Source of the DNA: Saprospiraceae bacterium
GTDB taxonomy: Bacteria; Bacteroidota; Bacteroidia; Chitinophagales; Saprospiraceae
DNA length: 64,000 bases
Reading direction: 5' to 3'
Assembly (NCBI GenBank): GCA_022842725.1
Contig: JALHOZ010000002.1
Span: forward strand, 62,001 to 126,000
The notes under the pieces are model-generated. The model did not search any database. It saw nothing but the letters and a program-made list of their open reading frames with translations, and had not been told where the DNA came from. The position numbers and the translations under genes are program-made. This document shows positions 25,132 to 34,438 of the stretch, one piece after another (position 1 is the first letter of the stretch; each line of letters opens with the position of its first letter).

Positions 25132-27439
25132 CCAGTATTTTTGTTACCAGAGTTTCAGGATCATTTGACACTTCCTGGCTCGAAGAAAAAACCAGATAGA
25201 CGCCGGACGCCACTCTTTTGCCTGTATAATCTTTTGCATCCCAGATTGCCTGACCGCCGTCAGCTATCGTTTCGTGTACCAGTCTTCCGTTCATATCGGT
25301 GATTTTGACATTTGCGTCCCGTACTAATCCGTTAATTGCGATGATTCCCTGGTATTCTGGTCTTACCGGATTTGGGAAAACGTATACATCACCATGAACC
25401 CTTCCTCCGGTGGTGGTGGTCGTCCGTAAACTCTGAATACCGTTATTAGATGATATCCACATTTCACCTGTTTCGCCGTTGAAAGCCATGTATCTGACTA
25501 CATTGTCCAGTAATGGTGAGTTTTTAGTATCATATTTTGTAATCAGAGTATCGCCTGATGGTGATAAAACGAATATTCCGTTTCTCGTTCCCAACCATTT
25601 TCTGTTTGCACCGTCAGCGACAATACTTAATATTTCTTCTGTTTTTAATAAAATGGCCGGAATGCCATCTTCTATAACTTTTCGCGTTGCCCCTGTACAA
25701 TTGTTGTTAAAAGGGTCCGCACAATCAAAAATGACCGGACCTTCAGACGTACCCACCCAAACACTGCCATTGAGGTCTGAAAAAACAGTATGTACTCTGT
25801 TGGCCTTGATTTCACTATTTGCAGAAGTAATGTACCGGATTTTATCGTCAGAAGTATCAAAAATATCAGTTCCTTCATTAAAAACGAGGAGACCGTTTCC
25901 GACACCCTGGACAGAAAACCATTTATTCTGATTTTTATCGATCGTCATTTTGGCAAGATTGTTATTGCCCGACATAGAAAAATTTTGCCATTGACCATCT
26001 TTTGTCATAACAACAAGCGGTCGGGAAGCACCAAAATTGGTTATCCAAAGATTATCTTTGTTGTCAAACATCATAAAAGGTACTCTCGTGCGTAAAGTAT
26101 CACCCACCCTGGGCAAAAAAATTCTGTTTGTATTGTCTTTATTAAAATGTTCTGTAGTATTATCCACTGAATTCCATTTCAGCATACCATTCCAGTAACT
26201 TCCGATGTACACATCATCATTTTTTGGGTGTGGTACTACTGTCTGAAGATATGGTAAATCATATATCCCGATAGCAGGAAGATTTTCATTCAGATAATTG
26301 GTCCATATTTTGTCTTCGTATACATAAAAACCAAAACTTCCGTCAGGATTCTGATAATCTTCTGTCGCTCCTCCTCCGGCAATAAATACTTTTTTACCTT
26401 TAAAATTGATTTCTCCTGTTCGGTTACCCAATGGTGAATTGTATTCAAATCTCTGACAACCCCATTCAATATTTTCTGAATATTTTATCGGACTCCATTC
26501 ATCTGAAAACCATATTTTTCCATCTGTATCTTCCACAGCATAGGTAAGTCTTCCGGTACAATTGTCTATTCCTGTTTTGAGATCACCGGAAGCATTGATA
26601 TAATCGATTTTACTTCTGTTATTGTCAAAATCCCTGTTTCCGATGATTAAATTTTTATCGGAAGCTGATAAAAAATGAATGTCATAACCGCTGAGAGGTT
26701 CGTATATTTCTGTAAACCCAATCTCGTTATTTCCGGAAAATAAGACATTATCCACGGTAAAATAAAGCTTACCGTTAAAAACTTCAAACACGTCCACTTT
26801 GTAGTTTTGTGGTAAGCCGGGGATACCTGACACTTTTTGCCAACGACCAAAATCTGCAGGATTAACGTCTGAAACAGAAAGGAAAAAAATACCGTTGTCA
26901 GATGCTGCATAAATCTGATTGTTTAAAAATCCGATCGCATTAATGGCAAAAGGCGTAAAGGTAGTATTGACAAATTCTCTTCTTTTTAAATGGAAAGAAA
27001 GGATACCAAAATCCGTGGCCAGGTAGGCCAGATTTTCATTGATTACGTGAAAATCATTAACTTTTTTGCTGCCAATGACCGTTCTGTTGTCTTTTATAGA
27101 TGAAATATTGATGATTTCATCTCCATCTGATAAAATATCGATATTGCTGTCGTCATAAAAAATAATAAGTTGACTGTTAAACGGATCAAAAAATATTTTT
27201 GCAATACTTACATCTGACAGACCGTCCTCACGCGACAGAAACCGGACAGAATTGTCTTCTTTTGACAATATCATCAATCCTTTGGCTGCGGCGTAAAAAA
27301 CAGATTGATCACTTTGTGCAACCCAGATGCCTTCTTTGTAAGCCAAATGTGACTTCCATACACCAATTGGAATGTCAGATTGCGCAAACAGGCCAAAAAA
27401 TAAAAGTAAAAATATAAAAGTGAATATACTTTTCAACAT
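25121..27439 (-). CDS. porZ: PorZ-like type IX secretion protein (beta-propellers plus sorting domain)
   Basis: 772 residues, close to the roughly 776 of the Porphyromonas protein. Signal peptide at 1-20, then IGVWKSHLAYKEGIWVAQSD and a long run of propeller blades of the two-component-regulator type (for example NVLFSGNN, GMLKWNS, GSVWVGTSEGPVIFD and GEMWISSNNGIQSLR). The end, from about residue 685, is a T9SS C-terminal sorting domain: VYVFPNPVRPEYQG, ANVKITDMNGRLVHE and GKRVASGVYLVF. PorZ is a surface component that helps deliver anionic LPS to T9SS cargo. Other propeller proteins with the same sorting domain are an alternative. A TAAATTTG box lies just upstream. Confidence 0.8.
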   Translation of the reverse strand: MLKSIFTFIFLLLFFGLFAQSDIPIGVWKSHLAYKEGIWVAQSDQSVFYAAAKGLMILSKEDNSVRFLSREDGLSDVSIAKIFFDPFNSQLIIFYDDSNIDILSDGDEIINISSIKDNRTVIGSKKVNDFHVINENLAYLATDFGILSFHLKRREFVNTTFTPFAINAIGFLNNQIYAASDNGIFFLSVSDVNPADFGRWQKVSGIPGLPQNYKVDVFEVFNGKLYFTVDNVLFSGNNEIGFTEIYEPLSGYDIHFLSASDKNLIIGNRDFDNNRSKIDYINASGDLKTGIDNCTGRLTYAVEDTDGKIWFSDEWSPIKYSENIEWGCQRFEYNSPLGNRTGEINFKGKKVFIAGGGATEDYQNPDGSFGFYVYEDKIWTNYLNENLPAIGIYDLPYLQTVVPHPKNDDVYIGSYWNGMLKWNSVDNTTEHFNKDNTNRIFLPRVGDTLRTRVPFMMFDNKDNLWITNFGASRPLVVMTKDGQWQNFSMSGNNNLAKMTIDKNQNKWFSVQGVGNGLLVFNEGTDIFDTSDDKIRYITSANSEIKANRVHTVFSDLNGSVWVGTSEGPVIFDCADPFNNNCTGATRKVIEDGIPAILLKTEEILSIVADGANRKWLGTRNGIFVLSPSGDTLITKYDTKNSPLLDNVVRYMAFNGETGEMWISSNNGIQSLRTTTTTGGRVHGDVYVFPNPVRPEYQGIIAINGLVRDANVKITDMNGRLVHETIADGGQAIWDAKDYTGKRVASGVYLVFSSSQEVSNDPETLVTKILVMN

Positions 27440-27464
27440 GGACAGATTATTGTTATACCATTAA

Positions 27465-27472
27465 CAAATTTA
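27465..27472 (-). promoter_or_regulatory. Candidate -7 box TAAATTTG for porZ
   Basis: The minus strand reads TAAATTTG, 25 bases before the porZ start at 27439. Fits TAnnTTTG. Confidence 0.4.
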
Positions 27473-27512
27473 CAGCGTTATTATTGTATTTTTTTTCAAA
27501 ATCATAAATGAC

Positions 27513-28100
27513 TTAATCCTTTTTGACATTTTTATACAGGGGATTGGCCTCCAGATATGCATAAACAGGTTCAGAAACCAAATATCTGACAGATTTTCCT
27601 TCAGCAATTCTGTTTCGGATCATCGTAGAAGATATATCAATCAACGGTGCATCAACAAATGTTACTCTGGACAGAAGTGTCGGATCAAAATCGTTGTGTC
27701 CTTTTCTATTATAGACAAAAATATCGTAGTCCCTGAGAAGTTTTTCGTAGTTTTTCCATTTGTGAATACTTTCCAGATTGTCTCCACCCATAATGAGGCA
27801 AAATTGTTTTTCCGGATGTTTTTCGCGCAGATAGGTAAGGGTGTCGATGGTATAAGAAGGTTTGGGAAGACCGAATTCGATATTAGAAACCTTCAGACCG
27901 GGATTGTCTTCTATAGCTATTTTGACCAGATGTAATCTGTCATGATCTTTTGCAAGAGAAGATTTTGGTTTTAAGGGATTGTGAGGAGAAACCACCATCC
28001 ACACTTCTGAAAGATCCGTATATAATGCTATATAATCCGCAATAATCAGGTGTCCGATATGGATCGGATTAAAAGAACCAAAAAATAATCCAATTTTCAT
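27513..28100 (-). CDS. nadD: Nicotinate-nucleotide adenylyltransferase
   Basis: 195 residues, normal for NadD. The nucleotidyltransferase signature FFGSFNPIHIGHLIIAD is at the N-terminus, followed by VVSPHNPLKPKSSL and IMGGDNLESIHKWKNYE, and the ISSTMIRNRIAEGKSVRYLV segment near the end with the second nucleotide motif. It makes deamido-NAD from nicotinate mononucleotide and ATP in the cytosol. It lies 35 bases after dnaN on the same strand and may be co-transcribed with it. Confidence 0.95.
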   Translation of the reverse strand: MKIGLFFGSFNPIHIGHLIIADYIALYTDLSEVWMVVSPHNPLKPKSSLAKDHDRLHLVKIAIEDNPGLKVSNIEFGLPKPSYTIDTLTYLREKHPEKQFCLIMGGDNLESIHKWKNYEKLLRDYDIFVYNRKGHNDFDPTLLSRVTFVDAPLIDISSTMIRNRIAEGKSVRYLVSEPVYAYLEANPLYKNVKKD

Positions 28101-28135
28101 GGCATTTTATGTATTTACCACAAAAACTTTCCGCA

Positions 28136-29257
28136 TTAATAGGATTGTGTGGTCATAACCGGCATAAGCAGCATGACAAGGACTTCATCGGATTCTTCTT
28201 CCGCAGGAACCATAAGACCTGCCCTGGTCGGTGTGGAAAGCATTATTTTTACCTCGTCACTTTCCAAAACGGTCAGAATTTCAAGGAGAAACTTACCATT
28301 AAAACCAATGGTCATTGGTTCCGCATTAAATTCACAGGTTAATTGTTCTGTTGCTTCATTAGAAAAATCAAGATCCTGTGCAGAAACCGTCATACTGCCT
28401 TCAGCAATATTCAGAACTATCTGATTTGTGGATTTATTGGCATAAATAGCCGTTCGTTTTAAGGAATTCAGAAAATCTTTGCGGTTGATGGTCACTATGT
28501 TTGGATTTTCAACCGGTATCACGGCATTGTAATCCGGATATTTTGCATCAATCAATCTGCAGGCAATTTTTGTTTTGCCCATTTTAAAAAACACATTGGT
28601 TTTGTTGAAACTTACATGAACATCTTCATTTTCAACCAATGAATTTTTAACCAACATCAGTCCTTTTTTAGGAACAATAAAAGATGTTGCGATATCTGTA
28701 TTGATATTACCTACCGTATATTTGACAAGTTTGTGGGCGTCTGTAGCGACAATATTGATTTTATTGAAATCAATCTGGAAAAAAACACCGGTCATTGCGA
28801 GTCTGATATCATCACTACTCGTAGCAAAAATGGTATTGGTGATACCTTTTAAAATCTTTTTAGATTTTAAGGTTAATGTTTCTGTGTCTGCATCAGAAGG
28901 AGGTGACGGAAAGTCGTCGGGCGCATCTCCGGATAATTTGTATTTTCCGAAAGATGATAATATGGTTATGCCGTTTGTTTCTTCATCAACGGTAAATGTA
29001 ATCGGTTGTTCCGGCAAAGCTTTGACCGTCTCCAACAACATTTTTGCAGGTATAGCAATGGTCCCGTCCTGCTCGGATATGATATCCATAGACGTGATAA
29101 TGGTCGTTTCCAGATTGGTTGTCGTAATGGTCAGATTGTTTTGTTTGATGTCAAACAAAAAGTCTTCCATCACAGGTATTACCGGATTTGAACCGATGGC
29201 TCCTGCGGCTAAATTCAAATGTTTTAATAATTCGGAAGAAGAAACTTCAAATTTCAT
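28136..29257 (-). CDS. dnaN: DNA polymerase III beta subunit (sliding clamp)
   Basis: 373 residues, the family length. The three clamp subdomains can be followed: MKFEVSSSELLKHLNLAAGA at the start, IPAKMLLETVKALPEQPI in the first, the second domain with GVFFQIDFNKINIVATDAHKLV, and the third with IAEGSMTVSAQDLDFSNE and IGFNGKFLLEILTVLESDEV. The usual C-terminal VMPMRL-type end is VMLLMPVMTTQSY, which fits. The clamp holds polymerase on DNA. A TACCTTTG box on the minus strand at 29306-29313 provides a promoter. There is no dnaA or origin beside it in this window. Confidence 0.96.
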   Translation of the reverse strand: MKFEVSSSELLKHLNLAAGAIGSNPVIPVMEDFLFDIKQNNLTITTTNLETTIITSMDIISEQDGTIAIPAKMLLETVKALPEQPITFTVDEETNGITILSSFGKYKLSGDAPDDFPSPPSDADTETLTLKSKKILKGITNTIFATSSDDIRLAMTGVFFQIDFNKINIVATDAHKLVKYTVGNINTDIATSFIVPKKGLMLVKNSLVENEDVHVSFNKTNVFFKMGKTKIACRLIDAKYPDYNAVIPVENPNIVTINRKDFLNSLKRTAIYANKSTNQIVLNIAEGSMTVSAQDLDFSNEATEQLTCEFNAEPMTIGFNGKFLLEILTVLESDEVKIMLSTPTRAGLMVPAEEESDEVLVMLLMPVMTTQSY

Positions 29258-29305
29258 ATGTCGTGTGAATCGTTTGTAAAATGAAAACCCTCACGGGATA
29301 AAGCA

Positions 29306-29313
29306 CAAAGGTA
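29306..29313 (-). promoter_or_regulatory. Candidate -7 box TACCTTTG for dnaN
   Basis: The minus strand reads TACCTTTG, about 48 bases before the dnaN start, with AT-rich flanks. Confidence 0.5.
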
Positions 29314-29346
29314 ATATTTTTAATCAAAATCTGATAATAAGTAATG

Positions 29347-29384
29347 ACAAAAAACGAAAGAGGTTCTGTGTCAGGAACCTCTTG
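29347..29384 (-). terminator. Rho-independent terminator of the di-haem peroxidase gene
   Basis: Plus-strand arms AAGAGGTTC and GAACCTCTT (29358-29383) enclose the loop TGTGTCAG. On the minus strand the stem is followed by a T-rich run, so it ends the gene at 29413-30765. It lies upstream of the dnaN promoter and insulates it. Confidence 0.8.
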
Positions 29385-29412
29385 TTTTTAGGTTTAATAT
29401 CTTATTTTATGA

Positions 29413-30765
29413 TCAGTTACAATGGAGGTCAACTCTTGATTGTGGATCCGCATTCGGAAAACACTGTCCTGTCGGTAAGGATGATGGAATATATCTCGTC
29501 AGGTTGTAGTCATACAGACTTTTTGACAAAAATGCTTCCAAATCATTGATTTCATCATTGGTCAATCCAAGAGGTGTAAACTGATTATGCACTTTATCTT
29601 TTGGCACTCTTGGATTTTCTATGATAGCATTATTTTTATATTGTAATACCTGCCGTATTGTTCTGAGACTTCCTCCATGGCCGTAAAAAGGTGCATCTTT
29701 AAGGTTGTATAGTTGGGGCACTTTAAATTTGTAATGATCGGGCGGATTTCCGGTGAAACTACCGCGTCCAAGGTTTGCTGAATCATTAGCTTGCGTTTTC
29801 AGGGTTGGTTCCGGACAATCTACAAAATCTCCCATTCCCAAGGCATAAAAATTCATGCTGTTTAAGGCTGGCCCTGTGTGACATGAACTACATTCCGCTT
29901 TGCCAAAAAACAATAAAGCGCCTCTTTTTTCATCTTCTTTCATCGCATACATGTTGCCTTTCAGATATTGCTGAAATCCTGCTTCATTTGCCATCAATGT
30001 CCTTTCATAAGCGGCTATTGCGAGACCTGCATATTCTATGGCCATTCTTTTTTCGGCAGGAATTTCAGGAAAAGCAGCGTCAAACAGTTTTTTATAGGTT
30101 GAATTGTTTTTAATCTGATCATTGATTTCCAGTCGGTGAACACCCATTCCGGCAATAGCCTGGGTTTCTAAACCCTCATAACCTAAAAAATTGGTTTCTA
30201 TCGGAGTGCCGGCTTTCCATTGACTTTGTGTCCCTGTATTTAAATCGGTTGCTCCAAACTGACCATTCCATAAGGTAACTTTTTGATAAGCGCCGTTCAT
30301 GGCAGATGGGGTGCGGATGGGCTGGACATCGTGATCTGTGATATCAGCTTTAGGCAATCTTTTTTCTCCGTTTCTGCCAAACCCGTTGCCTCCTTCACCG
30401 ATGCCCTGAAGAACTCCGGACTGAAAACCGGCGCCTGCATGATGACAGGAAGCACATGAAAACGTTCCTTTCATCCTCGGGTCTTTTGCTGCTGAAGACA
30501 AACCCGTTTCATGAAAAAGGAAAGCTCCAAGCATGGTTTTAGCCTGACTTAGCGGATTTTTCGGATCCTGTGGTATTTTGACGTATTCGTCTGATTCCGG
30601 AAATATAAAATAATCGATTTTACCTGTGGGTGATTGAGAGGACAACAAAGTCAACAATTCATCATCTATGGTTTGTTTATCAGAAATTTCAGGAAGATCC
30701 GGTGTACAGGAAGCCAAAAAGATAAGAGTCGCAAAAATGCTTAATTTTAGATTTAACTGGCGCAT
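29413..30765 (-). CDS. Di-haem cytochrome c peroxidase / MauG family lipoprotein
   Basis: 450 residues. A lipoprotein signal ends in LIFLASC. Two c-type haem sites are visible: FSCASCHHAG at about residue 101 and AECSSCHTGP at about 291. Other family blocks are LGAFLFHETGLSS, IRTPSAMNGAYQ near the middle and GSFTGNPPDHYKFKVPQLYN. The layout is that of bacterial cytochrome c peroxidase or MauG-like oxidases that act in the periplasm. It is longer than the classical peroxidase (about 330) because of an N-terminal extension and inserts. It appears to be a single-gene transcript with its own terminator. Confidence 0.9.
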   Translation of the reverse strand: MRQLNLKLSIFATLIFLASCTPDLPEISDKQTIDDELLTLLSSQSPTGKIDYFIFPESDEYVKIPQDPKNPLSQAKTMLGAFLFHETGLSSAAKDPRMKGTFSCASCHHAGAGFQSGVLQGIGEGGNGFGRNGEKRLPKADITDHDVQPIRTPSAMNGAYQKVTLWNGQFGATDLNTGTQSQWKAGTPIETNFLGYEGLETQAIAGMGVHRLEINDQIKNNSTYKKLFDAAFPEIPAEKRMAIEYAGLAIAAYERTLMANEAGFQQYLKGNMYAMKEDEKRGALLFFGKAECSSCHTGPALNSMNFYALGMGDFVDCPEPTLKTQANDSANLGRGSFTGNPPDHYKFKVPQLYNLKDAPFYGHGGSLRTIRQVLQYKNNAIIENPRVPKDKVHNQFTPLGLTNDEINDLEAFLSKSLYDYNLTRYIPSSLPTGQCFPNADPQSRVDLHCN

Positions 30766-30936
30766 TTCAATTGGTATTACACATTATAAAAAATAATAAT
30801 ATGTTAATGCAAATTTTGTACCAAAAAAGGATATATCATGCCATTTACGACCAATTTCAGGCTGTTTACCCACAAAAACAAGGTTATTATGCCTTTTTAT
30901 GATATATATCATACCGGAAAGGACGAGGAAAATCTT

Positions 30937-31480
30937 CAGCAGCTTCAGATCAATCCGCAAGGTTTCTTTGACGGAGTTCAATACGCTTACCCTCACTTTT
31001 TTACCTATAAACAGATCCTCGCCTCCTCTTTTTGCAAAAGCTTTACATTTTTTTTCAGCAACGACGTAAAAAACTTACATATCTGAAAATGCAATAAATC
31101 CCTCGGCTTTTGTATCGGTGATTGCGATAAAGACACCTTTTTCAATCATGCCGTAGATGGTATCATCAAATTCTTTTCCAACAAAAAAGTCCATATATTC
31201 AGCCAACTTGTATTTGACAGATTCCCTTTCAGCATCCATAGCTTTTCGTTCATGCAAAAAAATGTGTTTGGTATGTTTTTCCGTTATCGCTGAAACTTTT
31301 CTGAACACATATTCTATTGGCAAAGAGCATAAAAACCTTCGTCAGCATAAGTGTATCTTTGCTTTTAACTGACTTATGTACTGATCGGAATTTTTATCAC
31401 CAAATGAATATGTAATTTCGACGGTCTAAAAATAGATGGTGCCCTGTTAATAACGTTTTCCCTCAATTTTATAACATATT
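30937..31480 (-). pseudogene. Decayed 3' fragment of an RNase R (rnr) gene
   Basis: Three reading frames on the minus strand each carry pieces that line up, in order, with the C-terminal part of RNase R. From about 31466 the pieces are LRENVINRAPSIFRPSKLH (end of the catalytic domain); then, after stops and a frame change, SKDTLMLTKVFMLFANRI (compare the family EEFMLLANR block); then, in another frame, HERKAMDAERESVKYKLAEY with the start of the S1 domain (VFIAITDTKAEGFIAFSDM); then a TAA; then LFIGKKVRVSVLN and LRIDLKLL, as at the end of S1. About 100-200 residues between the second and third pieces are missing. The 5' two thirds of the gene are absent; aroA lies there instead. This is a dead gene. 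Confidence 0.75.
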
Positions 31481-31575
31481 CTATTATCAGGTTTATGTAC
31501 TGATAAATAAAGCTCTCAACATAAAATTTACATGCAGAAAGTGTATTAAGAAGCTCACATGTTCTGAGTCCCTGA

Positions 31576-32847
31576 TTAATCCGATATTTCTTCGACGACA
31601 AAACCTATAACCTGCAAGTCTTTCCAAAAGGTGGGATACGATTTGTTTACAACCGAAGGATCATGGATATGTATCACTCCTTTCGTAGCCAACATAGCTA
31701 TTGACATGGCCATTCTGTGGTCATGATACGTGTCAAATACCACATTTTCATACGGATGCTGATAGGTACCGTCCAGAAAATAAACGGTTTCGCCGGTTTT
31801 TTTGGAAAATTTTGAAGGCATAGCCGATAAAAAAACAGAACATTTTGTCAATGTTTCCTGTACCGCTTTGATTCGGTCAGTTTCTTTATATGGTAAGGTC
31901 TGTAATCCTGTAAAAAGCCCTTGTTTTCCGCAACCGGCTGCCGTGATACAAAGTGTCTGAAACAGATCAGGGGTGGTTTTAAAATCATAATCAAAAGATC
32001 TTTTTTCTTTCATTTCCGGATTTTTTTCAATGATCAGGGTGTTATTTTCAAAAAAAACATCTAGACCAAAAACATGAGCTACATCCACGATAGATGCATC
32101 TCCCTGCCAGCTATTTTCCGAAAGGCCATGTAACATCAACCTCACTTTTCGGGATAAAGCGGCTATTCCAAAATAATAAGAAGCTGAGGACCAATCCCCT
32201 TCAATAAATATGTCTTTTCCCTGATAATGTTGAGGAAGGACCGTGAGTACATTGTCCTTTTGTGAAACCATCACACCAAAGTACGACATCACAGAGATGG
32301 TCATTTGGATATAAGGTGCAGACACCTGATTTTCAGGTAAATGAATGGTCAAACCTTCTGGCAGATCGGGTGCTGTCATCAACAAAGCTGACACAAACTG
32401 CGAGGTGATATTTTCGTTAAGAAAAACTTCTGAAGATTGTTGTTTCTCAAAAGATCCAAAAATAAAAGGAAATCTGTCATCTCCGTTTACGCTTTGTATT
32501 TCACATCCGATTTCTTTTAAAACATTTATCAGAGGCAAAACGGGACGGTTTTTCAAACCTTCATCAGCATCAATAATTTGTATGCCTTTTCGGGTAGCAA
32601 AATAGGCAGACAAAAACCTTCCGGCTGTTCCGGCGAGTTTAACATGATGATGAGTTTTTTTCTGGTCTTTCAGAGATTCCAACATGACCAGGGTATCGAC
32701 ACATTGGGGCAGATTTTCTACCAAAAATGGTTGTCGGCAAAGTGCCTGAATGATCAGTACCCGATTGGCAATACTTTTAGAACCTTCCAAAGAGATGGTT
32801 CCTTCCACCTCAGAGGTAGGATGAAAAACTTTTATGGTCTTGTTCAC
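31576..32847 (-). CDS. aroA: 3-phosphoshikimate 1-carboxyvinyltransferase (EPSP synthase)
   Basis: 423 residues. Makes EPSP from shikimate-3-phosphate and PEP in aromatic amino acid synthesis. Motifs: LEGSKSIANRVLIIQAL at the N-terminus, LAGTAGRFLSAYFATRKG (a variant of the NAGTAMR motif), ENITSQFVSALLMTAPDL, GDWSSASYYFG, KETDRIKAVQETL and DTYHDHRMAMSIAML. These are the shorter Bacteroidota-type enzymes. The start overlaps the end of the OsmC gene by 4 bases, so they are coupled. aroB is some 2.7 kb away on the other strand. Confidence 0.94.
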   Translation of the reverse strand: MNKTIKVFHPTSEVEGTISLEGSKSIANRVLIIQALCRQPFLVENLPQCVDTLVMLESLKDQKKTHHHVKLAGTAGRFLSAYFATRKGIQIIDADEGLKNRPVLPLINVLKEIGCEIQSVNGDDRFPFIFGSFEKQQSSEVFLNENITSQFVSALLMTAPDLPEGLTIHLPENQVSAPYIQMTISVMSYFGVMVSQKDNVLTVLPQHYQGKDIFIEGDWSSASYYFGIAALSRKVRLMLHGLSENSWQGDASIVDVAHVFGLDVFFENNTLIIEKNPEMKEKRSFDYDFKTTPDLFQTLCITAAGCGKQGLFTGLQTLPYKETDRIKAVQETLTKCSVFLSAMPSKFSKKTGETVYFLDGTYQHPYENVVFDTYHDHRMAMSIAMLATKGVIHIHDPSVVNKSYPTFWKDLQVIGFVVEEISD

Positions 32848-33260
32848 GCCTGTTCAAACCATTGAAATTCGACATTCTGTTTGATATCGGGGTGCAAACT
32901 TTTGGCGACAGGACAGGTCAATGCTGCGTGTTCCAAAATCTTTTTTTCTTTTGAAGAATAATCAATATCCGGCATGGTGAAAGTCACATCTATGCCTCCG
33001 ATTCTTCTCGGGTCAGAAACCATATGTTTTGTTATGCTGATTTGCGTCCCGTTAATGTCGATACCGTGCGTATCAGCAGCCAGGCCCATGATGGTGACCA
33101 TACAACAACCTAAGGATGTTGCTGTCAGATCAGTGGGTGAAAAAGCCTCTCCTTTGCCGTTGTTATCAACCGGAGCATCTGTTATGATTTCCTGTCCTGA
33201 CCTGAGATGAGTGGCCAGTGTCCTCAGGTCTCCCTGATAAATGATTTTAGCTGTTGTCAT
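32844..33260 (-). CDS. OsmC family peroxiredoxin-like protein
   Basis: 138 residues from the ATG at 33260; an upstream reading from 33401 would lie inside phoH and add 47 Lys/Arg-rich residues with no family match. The two redox cysteines of the family are in TSLGCCMVTIMG and ALTCPVAKSLHPD. Other blocks: FSPTDLTATS and GGIDVTFTMPDIDYS. OsmC/Ohr proteins reduce organic or fatty acid hydroperoxides in the cytosol. It overlaps phoH by 14 bases and aroA by 4, so the order phoH-osmC-aroA is a coupled operon. Confidence 0.9.
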   Translation of the reverse strand: MTTAKIIYQGDLRTLATHLRSGQEIITDAPVDNNGKGEAFSPTDLTATSLGCCMVTIMGLAADTHGIDINGTQISITKHMVSDPRRIGGIDVTFTMPDIDYSSKEKKILEHAALTCPVAKSLHPDIKQNVEFQWFEQA

Positions 33261-34290
33261 GATTATTTTCTTTAAAATCGGATTTTTGTTCTCTTTCCTT
33301 TTCTCTTTGCTCTTTCTTTTTGATGCGTTCCGCCTCTTCGCCTTCTTCAGCATGGTCGTAAGAGCGGATGATTTCTTTGACCAATCTGTGTCTGACGACA
33401 TCTTCAGAGCTCAGCATGAGTTGTCCGATACCCGGAATAGGTGCCAGGATTTCCAGGGCCTTACGAAGTCCGGATTTTTGATGACCCGGCAGGTCAATTT
33501 GTGATAAATCGCCTGTCACTACTGCTTTTGCACTGGGCCCTATACGGGTAAGAAACATTTTTATCTGCATGGAAGTACAGTTTTGTGCTTCATCCAAAAT
33601 GATAAAAGCATGGTCAAGGGTACGTCCTCTCATAAATGCCAGAGGAGCCACTTCAATGACTCTGCTTTGGATAAAAAATGCCAGTTTGTCGGCAGGAATC
33701 ATATCGTCGAGGGCGTCATATAGTGGTCTGAGGTATGGATCCACTTTTTCTTTCATATCACCGGGTAAAAAACCCAGACTTTCTCCGGCTTCGACGGCAG
33801 GTCTGGTGAGAATGATTTTTTTGACCAGTTTTGATTTTAACGCACGGACTGCTAATGCTACTGCGACATATGTTTTACCTGTACCGGCCGGACCTACTGC
33901 AAAAACGATGTCATTTTGTTCGCAACATTCGACCAATGCCTTTTGATTGCGGGTTTTTGCTTTGATAGGATTGCCGTTTTTGCCGTACACGATCACACCA
34001 CCGGGAGCGTGCTGACTGATTTTATTGTCCGGAGCATGGTCGCTGGACAACAAATCCTCCACGGCCTGTGTGGTGAGTTCATGTTTTTCACGAATCATTT
34101 GAACCATTGCTTCCACTTTGGTTTTGACGTTCATGGTTTGTTTTTTATCTCCTTTCAGTTTGATCTGATTCCCCCGGGAAGTAATCTGAACATCGGGATA
34201 AGCTTTTTTCAGTAAAGCTATTTTGGCATTGTTTTCTCCGTACAATTCTATCGGATCAATGCCTTCTATGGTTAGGATTATGTCGCTCAA
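33247..34290 (-). CDS. PhoH family ATPase
   Basis: 347 residues. The PhoH domain at about 135-320 has Walker A AVGPAGTGKTYVAVALAV, LTRPAVEAGESLGFLPGD, Walker B AFIILDEAQNCTSMQIKMFL and VVTGDLSQIDLPGHQKSGL. The N-terminal 120 residues are the usual KH-like or R3H-like RNA-binding region. A highly charged tail (about residues 320-347, mostly E and K) overlaps the OsmC gene. PhoH/YbeZ-type ATPases work with YbeY in RNA and ribosome processing; ybeY is not next to it here. Confidence 0.93.
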   Translation of the reverse strand: MSDIILTIEGIDPIELYGENNAKIALLKKAYPDVQITSRGNQIKLKGDKKQTMNVKTKVEAMVQMIREKHELTTQAVEDLLSSDHAPDNKISQHAPGGVIVYGKNGNPIKAKTRNQKALVECCEQNDIVFAVGPAGTGKTYVAVALAVRALKSKLVKKIILTRPAVEAGESLGFLPGDMKEKVDPYLRPLYDALDDMIPADKLAFFIQSRVIEVAPLAFMRGRTLDHAFIILDEAQNCTSMQIKMFLTRIGPSAKAVVTGDLSQIDLPGHQKSGLRKALEILAPIPGIGQLMLSSEDVVRHRLVKEIIRSYDHAEEGEEAERIKKKEQREKEREQKSDFKENNHDNS

Positions 34291-34438
34291 ACTATGTGAA
34301 AAATTTGTTTAACGATTAAAAAATGTTTTAATATGTGATATTTATATAATATTTAGTTTCTTTGCACACAAATATTAAATAATTTTTCAAAATCAGATAG
34401 GATTCCTGAAAATTTATTTGAAAAATAACACGTTTTTC

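Noticed and set aside
28136-29257. Replication origin near dnaN
   Set aside because: No dnaA, no DnaA-box cluster and no rpmH nearby; dnaN alone does not mark the origin in Bacteroidota.
28701-29279. Plus-strand frame of 192 residues across dnaN
   Set aside because: Antisense shadow of the dnaN gene, whose product is clear; no motif and no promoter.
30838-31086. Plus-strand frame of 82 residues near the peroxidase gene
   Set aside because: It lies opposite the RNase R remnant, has no recognisable motif and a shadow-like composition. I keep the minus-strand remnant instead.
33261-33401. Longer OsmC start inside phoH
   Set aside because: It adds 47 basic residues unlike the family; the ATG at 33260 fits the known N-terminus.
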